DNA from: an uncultured Clostridia bacterium
GTDB lineage: Bacteria; Bacillota; Clostridia; Oscillospirales; Ruminococcaceae
Direction of reading: 5' to 3'
Length of the DNA stretch: 34,604 nucleotides
Assembly (NCBI GenBank): GCA_944386455.1
Contig: CALXBC010000028.1
Coordinates: forward strand, 1 to 34,604
The position numbers were made by a program, and so were the translations under genes. The notes beneath the pieces were generated by a model. It worked only from the letters and a program-made list of their open reading frames with translations, was not told the DNA's origin and did no database searches. The stretch's first letter is position 1, and every line of letters starts with the position of its first letter. Positions 8,379 to 16,040 of this stretch are shown here, piece after piece.

Positions 8379-10397
8379 TCAGCCGCCTACGACCAGACGG
8401 CCGATCTGGTAGACCAGCATCCCGACAAGATAAGCCACACCGGTCTGATACAAAACCGTGGCAAGTGCGGCGCGCATGGAGCCCAGCTCCCTCCTGGTTG
8501 CGGCAAAGGCGGCGATACAGGGCATATAAAGAATGGTGAAGGTCAAAAACGAAATCGCACTGAGTGGAGAAAAAATGGTGTTGAGTACACTGGACAATGC
8601 GGCATCGCTGGTCGCGCCGGTCAGAACCGCAAAAGTACTTTTTACGGATTCTTTGGCAGTGATGCCTGAAAGCAAGGCAGTGGAAGCACGCCAGTCGTTG
8701 AAGCCGAGCGGAATAAAAATCGGAGCGATAAAGCGGCCGATAGAGGCAAGAATGCTGGCGTCGCTGTTTGCAACATTATTTAACGACCAGTCGAAGCTCT
8801 GCAGGAACCAAATGACGATGGTTCCGATAAAAATGACAGTAAACGCCTTGCGGATGAAATCCTTTGCTTTTTCCCACATATGGAGCAGAACGCTGGTCGG
8901 CGCGGGAAGGCGGTAAGCAGGCAGTTCCATCACAAAAGGAACAGGATTGCCGCGAAAGACGGTGCTTTTGAGCAGAAGCCCCGACAGGACAGCGACCACC
9001 ATTCCAAGCACATACAAAGAAATCATCACCAAACCGGCATGATGCGGAAAAAACGCCATCGTAATCATGCCGTAGATGGGAAGCTTTGCACTGCATGACA
9101 TAAACGGGGTGAGAACAATCGTCATTTTACGATCGCGGTCGCTCGAAAGGGTACGAGTCGCCATAATGGCGGGTACACTGCATCCGAAACCGATCAGCAT
9201 CGGTACGAAGGAACGGCCGGACAGCCCGATTTTACGCAGCAGCTTATCCATGACAAAGGCCACCCTCGCCATATATCCGCTGTCTTCCAACAGGGAAAGG
9301 AAGAAAAACAACAGTACAATGATGGGAAGAAAGGACAGAACACTGCCTACACCTGCAAAAATACCATCGATGACCAGCGAGTGAAGCCATGTGCTGACGC
9401 CGGCCTGCTCCATGAACCCCGATACCACATCGGACAACGCGTTGATTCCCCGGTCCATCAGTTCCTGAAGAGGGGCGCCCAGAACGGTGAATGTCAGCCA
9501 GAACACCAGCAGCATGATCAGCAGAAAAATCGGGATCCCCAAATATTTATGAGTCAGAATCCGGTCGATTTTTTCAGAGCGCACCTGCTCGCGGGTTTCC
9601 TGGTGTTTGAACACACAATCAGAACAGATTTTTTCAATATAATTATAGCGCATATCCGCCAGCGCGGCTTCGCGGTCGGTTCCGAGTGCATTCTCCATAT
9701 CATGGACAAGATGATCAATAATATGAAGTTCCTCGTCGGTCAGCTTCAGGGCGTTTTTCATCGGCTCGTCGCCTTCCACCATTTTTGTGGCGGCAAACCG
9801 CGGGGGATACCCTGCGGCCTGTGCGTGATCCTCAATGATATGCGCGATGGAATGAATCGTACGGTGCAGTTCGCCGGTACAAAAATCAAGCTTGACCGGC
9901 GGCGTTTTAGATTTCACGGTTTTGACAACAGCAGCAGTGAGATCAGAGATGCCTTCCTTTTTGCTGGCGGAAATCGGAATAACCGGTATTGACAGATGTG
10001 CCGACAGCTTGGCGACGTCAATGCTGTTTCCGCTGGCCCGCACTTCGTCCATCATATTCAGTGCAATCACCATGGGAATATTCAGTTCCATCAGCTGGAG
10101 GGAAAGATAAAGATTACGCTCAATGTTCGTAGCGTCTACGATATTGATGATGGCGTCCGGATGCTCTTTCAAAATGAAGTCTCTGGTGACGACCTCCTCT
10201 GATGTGTATGGGGACAGAGAGTAAATCCCGGGAAGGTCCACCAGAGACATATCTTTTTGCTTGAGAATTTTTCCTTCCTTTTTCTCCACTGTGACCCCGG
10301 GAAAATTTCCAACATGCTGGTTGCTCCCGGTCAGGGCATTGAACAGCGTGGTCTTACCGCAGTTTTGGTTGCCTGCGAGCGCGATCAGATATCCCAT
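8379..10397 (-). CDS. feoB: Ferrous iron transporter FeoB
   Basis: FeoB imports Fe(II) through the cytoplasmic membrane. The 672 residues begin with a G domain: G1 GNQNCGKT (residues 9-16), the G2 region with GVTVEKKEG, G3 DLPG near 54, and G4 NMMD near 115. A helical linker follows, then a C-terminal membrane part with two Gate regions, about eight hydrophobic segments and the conserved GFGCSVPAIMATRTL. A soluble Cys-containing segment (ICSDCVFK) precedes the first membrane helix. The length fits Firmicutes FeoB. Its ATG overlaps the feoA stop by one base (TAATG), which suggests coupled translation. The Cys-rich small gene follows downstream. Confidence 0.97.
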   Translation of the reverse strand: MGYLIALAGNQNCGKTTLFNALTGSNQHVGNFPGVTVEKKEGKILKQKDMSLVDLPGIYSLSPYTSEEVVTRDFILKEHPDAIINIVDATNIERNLYLSLQLMELNIPMVIALNMMDEVRASGNSIDVAKLSAHLSIPVIPISASKKEGISDLTAAVVKTVKSKTPPVKLDFCTGELHRTIHSIAHIIEDHAQAAGYPPRFAATKMVEGDEPMKNALKLTDEELHIIDHLVHDMENALGTDREAALADMRYNYIEKICSDCVFKHQETREQVRSEKIDRILTHKYLGIPIFLLIMLLVFWLTFTVLGAPLQELMDRGINALSDVVSGFMEQAGVSTWLHSLVIDGIFAGVGSVLSFLPIIVLLFFFLSLLEDSGYMARVAFVMDKLLRKIGLSGRSFVPMLIGFGCSVPAIMATRTLSSDRDRKMTIVLTPFMSCSAKLPIYGMITMAFFPHHAGLVMISLYVLGMVVAVLSGLLLKSTVFRGNPVPFVMELPAYRLPAPTSVLLHMWEKAKDFIRKAFTVIFIGTIVIWFLQSFDWSLNNVANSDASILASIGRFIAPIFIPLGFNDWRASTALLSGITAKESVKSTFAVLTGATSDAALSSVLNTIFSPLSAISFLTFTILYMPCIAAFAATRRELGSMRAALATVLYQTGVAYLVGMLVYQIGRLVVGG

Positions 10398-10630
10398 TAC
10401 CTTTCAGGCCCCTTTTTCAAAGTAATATTGGCGGCGTCGTCCTTACGGATCGTGAGAACATAGCCTCGCAGAAACAACTCGATTGGATCGCCCATTGGCG
10501 CAACTTTGCGAACGGTCACTCTTGTCCCCGGCGTCAGTCCCATGTCAAGCAGACGCCTTCGAAGCGCACCCTCTCCGCCAACAATATCAAGAACACCGCT
10601 CTGGCCGGGCGGCAGCTGGTCCAATGTCAT
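10397..10630 (-). CDS. feoA: Ferrous iron transport protein FeoA
   Basis: A 77-residue SH3-like cytosolic protein with the family pattern LPPGQSGVLDIVGGEGALRR, LLDMGLTPGTRVTVRKVAP and GDPIELFLRGYVLTIRKDDA. FeoA assists FeoB, probably by contacting its G domain; the exact action is unsettled. It is the first gene of the operon, and AGAGAGGCG lies just upstream of its ATG on the minus strand. A good promoter lies about 90 bases upstream of the start. Confidence 0.96.
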   Translation of the reverse strand: MTLDQLPPGQSGVLDIVGGEGALRRRLLDMGLTPGTRVTVRKVAPMGDPIELFLRGYVLTIRKDDAANITLKKGPER

Positions 10631-10719
10631 TTTAAACGCCTCTCTTAAAAATACAATTGGTATATTTTATTTATAATTATTCCGGCAGCATAATATGTTA
10701 AATCAAGCTAACTACTTCT

Positions 10720-10748
10720 ATTTTAAAACACATCAAGGGGTTTGTCAA
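10720..10748 (-). promoter_or_regulatory. Sigma-A-type promoter of feoAB
   Basis: On the minus strand TTGACA (10748-10743), a 17-base spacer and TAAAAT (10725-10720) read towards feoA. Just downstream is an imperfect palindrome GTTAGCTTGATTTAAC whose ends, GTTA and TAAC, are complementary. It is a possible site for an iron-sensing DtxR/IdeR-like repressor, but the match is weak. The leader to feoA is about 80 bases and AT-rich. Confidence 0.75.
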
Positions 10749-10781
10749 TGAAATTTAAAGTGGATTTTCCGCAAAACGGCG

Positions 10782-10798
10782 GATTACGGAATGTAATC
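10782..10798. promoter_or_regulatory. Palindrome GATTAC-5-GTAATC between divergent promoters
   Basis: The perfect 6-bp inverted repeat GATTAC/GTAATC with a 5-base centre lies upstream of both the feo promoter (34 bases from its -35) and the lipoprotein promoter (51 bases from its -35). The rest of the 297-base stretch between feoA and the lipoprotein gene holds these two promoters and no gene. A regulator site is inferred from position and symmetry only. Confidence 0.35.
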
Positions 10799-10849
10799 AT
10801 TATGGGAAAACTGTTACCGCTTTTTTGTCGAATTTACATACCTGTGTTA

Positions 10850-10878
10850 TTGCTTTGAACAGTTTTTACCCATATAAT
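10850..10878 (+). promoter_or_regulatory. Promoter of the lipoprotein gene
   Basis: TTGCTT (10850-10855), a 17-base spacer and a consensus TATAAT (10873-10878) precede the gene by about 50 bases. AGGAAAGAGGG just before the ATG is the ribosome binding site. Confidence 0.75.
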
Positions 10879-10927
10879 AAAGGCAGATGCAAAACCTTAA
10901 AATAATATTAAGGAAAGAGGGATTTTT

Positions 10928-11599
10928 ATGAAAAAAGTTTTTGCTTTTGTGATTGCAGCAGTACTTATGATGGGGCTGGCAGCCTGTCAGCCCACTACGG
11001 ACGGGGAAAGCTCCCAAGCAGCACAGAATGATTCATCCAAATCCAGTACGATATCATCTGAGCAGGGGACAGACACCAGCTCCAAAGAGGAATCCTCTGC
11101 ACCGGACAGCACATCCTCTGCACCGGAAACCTCTTCCCAGCCAGAGAATACAAGTTCCGGCTCTCAGACACCGGATTCCGAAACGAGCGAGCCGGATACA
11201 GAATCTGCTCCTTCCTCTGCGTCTGGCAGCGCGGATAAGCTGATTGCCGCAGCTAAGGCTGCGCTTGGCAAGCCGTTTGCACAGGGTGGATACCAGCTGG
11301 AAACCGGATTTGACAACTCGGGATTATTGTATTATGCCGCAAAGGAAAGCGGACTGGAGTTCCCCCGCAAAGTGGCGGATCAGGTCAATGCGGGAACCAA
11401 GGTCTCCTATGAGGAACTGAAACCTGGGGATTTCGCGTTTTTCAGCGGGGATGAAGCAGGTGTTGCCCAGATCGGCGGCATTGTGACGGCAGACGGTGTA
11501 ATGATCATCAGCACCAAGCCCGGAGACGATGTGCATGAGCAGCAGATTACATCCAATTATTGGAAAACGCATTTTGTCAGCGGTGTCCGTCTGGGATAA
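10928..11599 (+). CDS. Lipoprotein with inactive-looking NlpC/P60-like domain
   Basis: The 223-residue protein starts with a lipoprotein signal (MKKVFAFVIAAVLMMGLAAC; lipobox LAAC, Cys20). A Ser/Thr/Glu/Pro-rich linker of about 80 residues follows, the kind that spans the cell wall. The C-terminal 120 residues match the NlpC/P60 peptidoglycan hydrolase pattern: AAKAALGKPFAQGG, GFDNSGLLYYAAKESG, ELKPGDFAFFSG, VAQIGGIVTADG, YWKTHFVSGVRL. In active members the GFDNSG segment carries the nucleophile as DCSG and the VAQIGG segment carries the catalytic His as HVGI. Here these positions are Asn130 and Gln181. I infer that the domain binds cell-wall peptides without cutting, or has another role. The reading frame is intact with its own promoter and terminator, so this is not obvious decay. 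Confidence 0.85.
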   Translation: MKKVFAFVIAAVLMMGLAACQPTTDGESSQAAQNDSSKSSTISSEQGTDTSSKEESSAPDSTSSAPETSSQPENTSSGSQTPDSETSEPDTESAPSSASGSADKLIAAAKAALGKPFAQGGYQLETGFDNSGLLYYAAKESGLEFPRKVADQVNAGTKVSYEELKPGDFAFFSGDEAGVAQIGGIVTADGVMIISTKPGDDVHEQQITSNYWKTHFVSGVRLG

Positions 11600-11635
11600 C
11601 CTTTATCTTCCATATGGTCTTTACTGAACTTGATA

Positions 11636-11675
11636 AAATCCCCGCAGCAGGTGAACGACCCTGCTGCGGGGATTT
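11636..11675. terminator. Intrinsic terminator between convergent genes
   Basis: A perfect 16-bp stem (11636-11651 with 11660-11675; core TCCCCGCAGCAGG) with an 8-base loop is flanked by A and T runs. It lies between the ends of the lipoprotein gene and yifB and can serve both strands. Confidence 0.92.
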
Positions 11676-11676
11676 C

Positions 11677-13206
11677 TTAATTTGCCCAATATTTTCGGTC
11701 CAGACTGCGGTATTGAATTGCCTCTGCAACATGTGCGGCGCCGATCACCTCGCTGCCATCCAGGTCTGCAATGGTGCGGGACACTTTCAGAATGCGGTCA
11801 TAGGCGCGGGCAGAGAGCCCGAGCTTTTCAAAAGCAGTTTTCAGCATGGAAAGTCCCTTGTCAGTCAGCCGGCAGATCTCATGCAGCTTGGCCGGTGTGA
11901 TCCGCGCGTTGCAGGTGATGCCTGTTCCCTGGAACCGTTCGTTCTGTATGATCCGTGCAGCGTTGACCCGCGCTTTGATGGCGGCAGAGCTTTCGGCCTT
12001 TTCGGTCGACGAGATATGTTCAAACTCCACCGGCATGACATCAATATGCAGGTCCAGTCGGTCCAGCAACGGGCCGCTGACTCTGGAAAGATACTGCTGT
12101 ACCTTCAGCCTCGAGCAGGTACACTGCCGGTTGGGACTGCCGAAATAGCCGCAGGGACATGGATTCATTGCTGCCACCAGCATGATCGAGCAAGGATAGG
12201 TCAGACTGCCGCTGACCCGTGATATGGTGACGGTGCCATCCTCCAGCGGCTGGCGCAGCACCTCCATGGCAGCCTTACTGAATTCGGGCAGCTCGTCCAG
12301 AAATAAAACGCCGTTGTGTGCCAGCGAGATTTCACCGGGCTTTGGGACAGCACCGCCGCCGGAAAGACCTGCGGCGGAAACGGTGTGATGAGGAGAACGA
12401 AAAGGACGTTTGGTAATCAGTGGAATATCATGTGGCAGAGTTCCGGCGATAGAATGGATTTTAGTGGTTTCCATGGATTCTGCGAAGGTCATATCCGGCA
12501 GGATGGAGGGAAGCCGTTTGGCCAGCATGCTTTTTCCGGAGCCGGGAGGACCGATAAGCAGGGCGTTGTGACCGCCGGCGGCCGCAATTTCGAGAGCACG
12601 GCGGGCAGTCAGCTGTCCTTTGACTTCTGAAAAATCGGGTTCCGGTAAATCGGTATGCGCAAAAGACTTGATCGGGGAGACGGCTTCCAGCTTTTTAGCT
12701 CCTGCCAAAAATGCAGTCAGGTCGTTGACATGCTCGATCCCAAAGACCCGGATACCCTCAACAACGGCGCCTTCCAAAGCGTTTTGACTGGGAACAAAAA
12801 TGTTTTCAAATCCGTTTTCCTTTGCCTCCAGCACCATGGGAAGGACTCCGTTGACCGGACGCACCTCACCGTTTAGAGACAGTTCCCCTAAAAAAGCACA
12901 GCGGTCAAAATTCCCACCCAACTGGTCGGTCGAAAGCAGCATCGCAATGAGAATCGGCAGGTCATAAAGCGGGCCTGCCTTTTTGATGTCGGCAGGAGCA
13001 AGATTGACTGTGATTTTATTGACAGGGAACTGATAGCCGCAGTTTTTCATAGCCGAGCGCACCCGATCACGGCTTTCCTTGACTGCAGCATCAGGAAGTC
13101 CTACGACGTCAAATGAGGGCAGCCCGACGGTGATGTCAACTTCGACCTGAACAGGATAGGCATTCATGCCAAGCAGTCCCATGCTGTTGATTTTGGAATA
13201 CAACAC
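11677..13206 (-). CDS. YifB/ComM-family AAA+ ATPase (Mg-chelatase-like)
   Basis: The 509 residues show the YifB N-terminal domain (VEVDITVGLPSFDVVGLPDA, VKESRDRVRSA), Walker A GPPGSGKS, Walker B LFLDELPEF, a Cys motif CPCGYFG followed by CTC, and a C-terminal helical domain. ComM, the best-studied member, is a hexameric helicase that aids branch migration during natural transformation; other members are uncharacterised. The start is GTG at 13206, sharing a base with the stop of the Nudix gene (TAGTG). An AGGAGG at 13217-13212 is 5 bases from this GTG but 8 bases from the next codon, TTG at 13203, which is an equally good start. It is the last gene of an operon ymdB-nudix-yifB. Confidence 0.94.
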   Translation of the reverse strand: MLYSKINSMGLLGMNAYPVQVEVDITVGLPSFDVVGLPDAAVKESRDRVRSAMKNCGYQFPVNKITVNLAPADIKKAGPLYDLPILIAMLLSTDQLGGNFDRCAFLGELSLNGEVRPVNGVLPMVLEAKENGFENIFVPSQNALEGAVVEGIRVFGIEHVNDLTAFLAGAKKLEAVSPIKSFAHTDLPEPDFSEVKGQLTARRALEIAAAGGHNALLIGPPGSGKSMLAKRLPSILPDMTFAESMETTKIHSIAGTLPHDIPLITKRPFRSPHHTVSAAGLSGGGAVPKPGEISLAHNGVLFLDELPEFSKAAMEVLRQPLEDGTVTISRVSGSLTYPCSIMLVAAMNPCPCGYFGSPNRQCTCSRLKVQQYLSRVSGPLLDRLDLHIDVMPVEFEHISSTEKAESSAAIKARVNAARIIQNERFQGTGITCNARITPAKLHEICRLTDKGLSMLKTAFEKLGLSARAYDRILKVSRTIADLDGSEVIGAAHVAEAIQYRSLDRKYWAN

Positions 13207-13634
13207 TAACGCCTCCTTTGTTGTTCTGCTATTTTATGCAGCAGCTTCGGTTGTATCTCCGGATAAGTCCAGCATTCGGGCAGTTCCTGAAACAGGGCGA
13301 CAGCTTCGATTTCATAAGGCGGGAGGGGGCCGAGCCTTGTTATTTCAGCATAATATAGTGCTCCATATCCTTTTTGTGCGTGCCTTTCCGGATCAGAAAC
13401 AGAGTAAAAGCCTGACGGAATCATGTTATACGCAATGGCACCGGTTTCTTCCCAGAGCTCCCGTTCGGCGGCTTGACGCGCGGATTCTCCTTCTTCAATA
13501 TGTCCGCCGGGAAGCTCATAGGCAGTCCGGCTTTTATGCTTACAGAACAGCCAGCGCCCTTGAAAGCAGGCGGCGATTACAACATATTGCAGCATACGTT
13601 CATCTAATTCAGTATAAAACTCCACCTGTACCAT
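13206..13634 (-). CDS. Nudix hydrolase
   Basis: This 142-residue protein contains a full Nudix box: GGHIEEGE, then seven residues, then RELWEETGA, matching Gx5Ex7REUxEExGU, which binds Mg2+ for cleavage of nucleoside diphosphates linked to X. YELPGGHIEEGE sits at the centre and the rest of the fold is of the usual size. The substrate cannot be told; MutT-like cleaning of oxidised nucleotides is one option. AAAGGATGG lies upstream of the ATG. It starts 17 bases after ymdB and overlaps yifB by one base, so the three are probably translated from one mRNA. Confidence 0.93.
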   Translation of the reverse strand: MVQVEFYTELDERMLQYVVIAACFQGRWLFCKHKSRTAYELPGGHIEEGESARQAAERELWEETGAIAYNMIPSGFYSVSDPERHAQKGYGALYYAEITRLGPLPPYEIEAVALFQELPECWTYPEIQPKLLHKIAEQQRRR

Positions 13635-13651
13635 ATATGTTTTTCCATCCT

Positions 13652-14416
13652 TTATCTGGAGATTCGTTCGATATTACGGGCTTTTCCCGTGGTCTCGTCG
13701 ATCTCGGCCAGCACCCCCTGAAGGACACAGGGGCCTTTGGCATTTTCAAATCTTGTCGGGACATGAAGCCGCATTCGTTCAATTACACATTCCGGCCGTA
13801 CGCCCAGGATTGAGTCGCGCGGCCCTGTCATTCCAATGTCGCTGATAAAAGCAGTACCGTTCGGAAGGATCCGTTCGTCAGCGGTCTGAACGTGGGTATG
13901 GGTGCCAAAAACGGCAGAAACCCTGCCGTCCAGATACCAGCCGAGCGCTCCTTTTTCTCCTGTTGCCTCAGCGTGAAAATCCACAATATAAATATCCGCT
14001 CTGACCTCGCTCAGGATGCGGTCTGCGGCAGCAAACGGGCATCCGACCGGTTCCATAAAGGACTGCCCCAGCAGATTGATGACACAGACAGAATAACGTA
14101 CGGTTTCAAACAGGTAAAAACCGGTGCCGGGACATTCCGCAGAAAAATTGGCCGGACGAATCAGGGCAGGGCGATCTTCAAAATAGTTGAAGATTTCTCT
14201 GCGCTTGAATACATGATTCCCGGTAGTAATAACATCAGCTCCGCTGTCAAACAGGCATTCTGCCGACTTTGGCAGGATGCCGTTCCCTACCGCTGAGTTT
14301 TCCCCGTTGACGATTGTAAGATCAACCTCGAGTTCCCGTTTCAGGGCAGGCAGAGCAGAACGGAGATAATCACATCCTGGCTGTCCCACCACGTCGCCAA
14401 TCATAAGCAGCTTCAT
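13652..14416 (-). CDS. YmdB-family metallophosphoesterase (TIGR00282)
   Basis: The 254-residue calcineurin-like phosphoesterase has all the metal-binding segments of the YmdB group: GDVVGQPG near the start, VNGENSAVGNG, TTGNHVFKRRE, VDFHAEATGEK and FGTHTHVQTADERI. Bacillus YmdB hydrolyses 2',3'-cyclic nucleotides and affects biofilm and motility decisions; the family also occurs next to rny and recA-type genes in other Firmicutes. Here it leads an operon with a Nudix hydrolase and yifB. GAGAAAGGA sits about 9 bases before the ATG, and a promoter is visible upstream. Confidence 0.95.
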   Translation of the reverse strand: MKLLMIGDVVGQPGCDYLRSALPALKRELEVDLTIVNGENSAVGNGILPKSAECLFDSGADVITTGNHVFKRREIFNYFEDRPALIRPANFSAECPGTGFYLFETVRYSVCVINLLGQSFMEPVGCPFAAADRILSEVRADIYIVDFHAEATGEKGALGWYLDGRVSAVFGTHTHVQTADERILPNGTAFISDIGMTGPRDSILGVRPECVIERMRLHVPTRFENAKGPCVLQGVLAEIDETTGKARNIERISR

Positions 14417-14460
14417 CTATGATATCCTTTCTCACTTGTTTGAGAGGCAGTAAATCGCAA

Positions 14461-14503
14461 AAAGAAAGCTGTCCCCGTTAGGAAACAGCCGATGGGTTTC
14501 TTT
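14461..14503 (-). terminator. Hairpin with T-rich tail in the ymdB leader
   Basis: On the minus strand, GCTGTTTCC and GGGACAGC pair (two bases bulged) and are followed by TTTCTTTTT, as in an intrinsic terminator. It lies immediately after the predicted ymdB start point. It may end read-through from mnmA, or act as an attenuator in the ymdB 5' leader. Confidence 0.55.
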
Positions 14504-14504
14504 T

Positions 14505-14533
14505 ATTATAGCAAAATCTGCTGCCGTTTGCAA
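14505..14533 (-). promoter_or_regulatory. Promoter upstream of ymdB
   Basis: On the minus strand TTGCAA (14533-14528), a 17-base spacer and a consensus TATAAT (14510-14505) lie just after the end of mnmA and about 90 bases before ymdB. Confidence 0.7.
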
Positions 14534-14546
14534 GTAGTTTGCCTGC

Positions 14547-15596
14547 TCAAACGGCGGTACAGGCGGCAATCAGCCCGCCGCCCAGGACAACATCCCCCTG
14601 ATATAACACAGCAGATTGTCCCTTGGCGGTTGCCCGCTGGGGCACATCAAATGCAATTTTTGCATGTTTTGCATCCAACGGTGTGACAAACGCACCGCAA
14701 AGCGGAGCCGCAGAGCGGATCTTGACTTCGGCCGTTCCCGGTTCCAACGGCCGCCCTGAAATAGTTGTGACATCTTCCAGCAGGATTTCAGAGAAATATT
14801 CCTTTCCGCTGTCTGCCAGATAGATATTTCCCGATTCCGGGTCGATCTCCCGAATAAACACAGGGCGTCCCAGCGCGATCCCCAGTCCCTTGCGCTGGCC
14901 TACGGTATAATGGAGAATCCCGGCGTGCTGACCACAGGGCTTGCCCTCGGGAGAGATGAAGACGCCGCTCTTTGATTTTCCGTAGTGACGTTCAATATAA
15001 CCGGCATAGTCGTTGTCGGGAATAAAGCAGTTTTCCTGGCTGTCAGGCTTGCCTGCCGCCGATACGCCCAGCTCTGCGGCGATTGCGCGCACCGTATCCT
15101 TTTCCAGTTCTGCCAGAGGAAGCAGCAGCCGGGACAACACCCGCTGATCCAGACGGTAGAGCATATAGGACTGGTCGCGTTTCAGAGAAATGCCGCGCTT
15201 AAGCAGAACCTCACTGCCGTTTTGCTCCAGTCTGGCATAATGACCGGTCGCGATCCATTTGATTCCCAGTTCGTCCGCTGTGTCGGTCAGGGTCCTGAAC
15301 TTGACCAGCGGATTGCAGATGACGCAGGGATTCGGCGTCCGCCCCCGCATGTACTCAGCTGCAAAATAATCAATGACCTGTTTTTGAAACAAATCAGTCA
15401 TGTCCCGCACATAAAGCGGGATACCAAGCGAGCCGGCGCTTTCTTCAGCAGCTTTGACGGTGTCTTCGTGGGCAGGGGACATTTTGAGAACCAGTCCTGT
15501 GACGTCATACCCCTGCTCCTTCAGCAGATGGACACAGACTGTGCTGTCGACGCCGCCGCTCAGCGCCACCAGGACCTGTTTTGGATTATTCGACAT
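14547..15596 (-). CDS. mnmA: tRNA-specific 2-thiouridylase MnmA
   Basis: MnmA puts sulfur on U34 of tRNA-Lys, -Glu and -Gln. The 349-residue product has the PP-loop SGGVDSTV (residues 13-20), the first catalytic Cys91 in NPCVICN, the second Cys190 in SQENCF, the ATGHYARL segment, and the C-terminal beta-barrel with YTVGQRKGLG. I prefer the ATG at 15596 because the protein then starts as the family does (MSNNPKQVLVALSGG). A GTG at 15623 in frame is the alternative. The chosen start overlaps the end of nifU by 11 bases. Having nifS and nifU just upstream fits a sulfur relay from NifS to MnmA, and a tRNA-Glu(UUC) substrate gene lies about 5 kb away. Confidence 0.96.
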   Translation of the reverse strand: MSNNPKQVLVALSGGVDSTVCVHLLKEQGYDVTGLVLKMSPAHEDTVKAAEESAGSLGIPLYVRDMTDLFQKQVIDYFAAEYMRGRTPNPCVICNPLVKFRTLTDTADELGIKWIATGHYARLEQNGSEVLLKRGISLKRDQSYMLYRLDQRVLSRLLLPLAELEKDTVRAIAAELGVSAAGKPDSQENCFIPDNDYAGYIERHYGKSKSGVFISPEGKPCGQHAGILHYTVGQRKGLGIALGRPVFIREIDPESGNIYLADSGKEYFSEILLEDVTTISGRPLEPGTAEVKIRSAAPLCGAFVTPLDAKHAKIAFDVPQRATAKGQSAVLYQGDVVLGGGLIAACTAV

Positions 15597-16020
15597 GGCA
15601 CGCTTCACAGTCGTTGATTTCACCTACAATTGGCGTCGGGTCGATTCCGCGGCGGCGGTAATAGTCGGCAAGAGCGCTTTTTATGGCCTGTTCCGCCAGC
15701 ACGGAGCAATGAATCTTGACAGGCGGAAGACCATCCAGTGCTTCCACGACTGCTTCATTGGTCAGCTTGAGCACCTCGCTGATCGGCTTGCCCTTAATCA
15801 GCTCGGTTGCCATGGAACTGGTTGCGATCGCCGCGCCGCAGCCAAAGGTTTTGAAGCGAACATCTGTTATCACATCATCCTGTACCTTGATGTACATTTT
15901 CATAATGTCGCCGCATTTTGCGTTCCCGACTTCGCCGACACCGTCCGCATCAGGCAGTTCGCCCACATTCCGCGGGTTGGCGAAATGATCCATTACCTTC
16001 TCACTGTATAACATACTCAT
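15586..16020 (-). CDS. nifU: Fe-S cluster scaffold protein NifU/IscU
   Basis: The 144 residues match IscU-type scaffolds: YSEKVMDHFANPRNVG at the N-terminus, then three conserved Cys, in GNAKCGDIMKMY, in FGCGAAIATSS and in KIHCSVLAEQAI. These hold the nascent cluster delivered with sulfur from the cysteine desulfurase encoded directly upstream (20-base gap). The clostridial form ends in a short extra tail with CEACHVE, a Cys pair often seen in this group. Start is the ATG at 16020 preceded by AAGGAATG; a second ATG two codons later cannot be excluded. Confidence 0.95.
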   Translation of the reverse strand: MSMLYSEKVMDHFANPRNVGELPDADGVGEVGNAKCGDIMKMYIKVQDDVITDVRFKTFGCGAAIATSSMATELIKGKPISEVLKLTNEAVVEALDGLPPVKIHCSVLAEQAIKSALADYYRRRGIDPTPIVGEINDCEACHVE

Positions 16021-16040
16021 TGATTATCATTCCTTACTTT

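Noticed and set aside
9381-9992. Long plus-strand open frames opposite feoB, and similar ones opposite polC, ilvB and ilvC
   Set aside because: They are antisense shadows of strongly recognised genes, without ribosome binding sites or family motifs.
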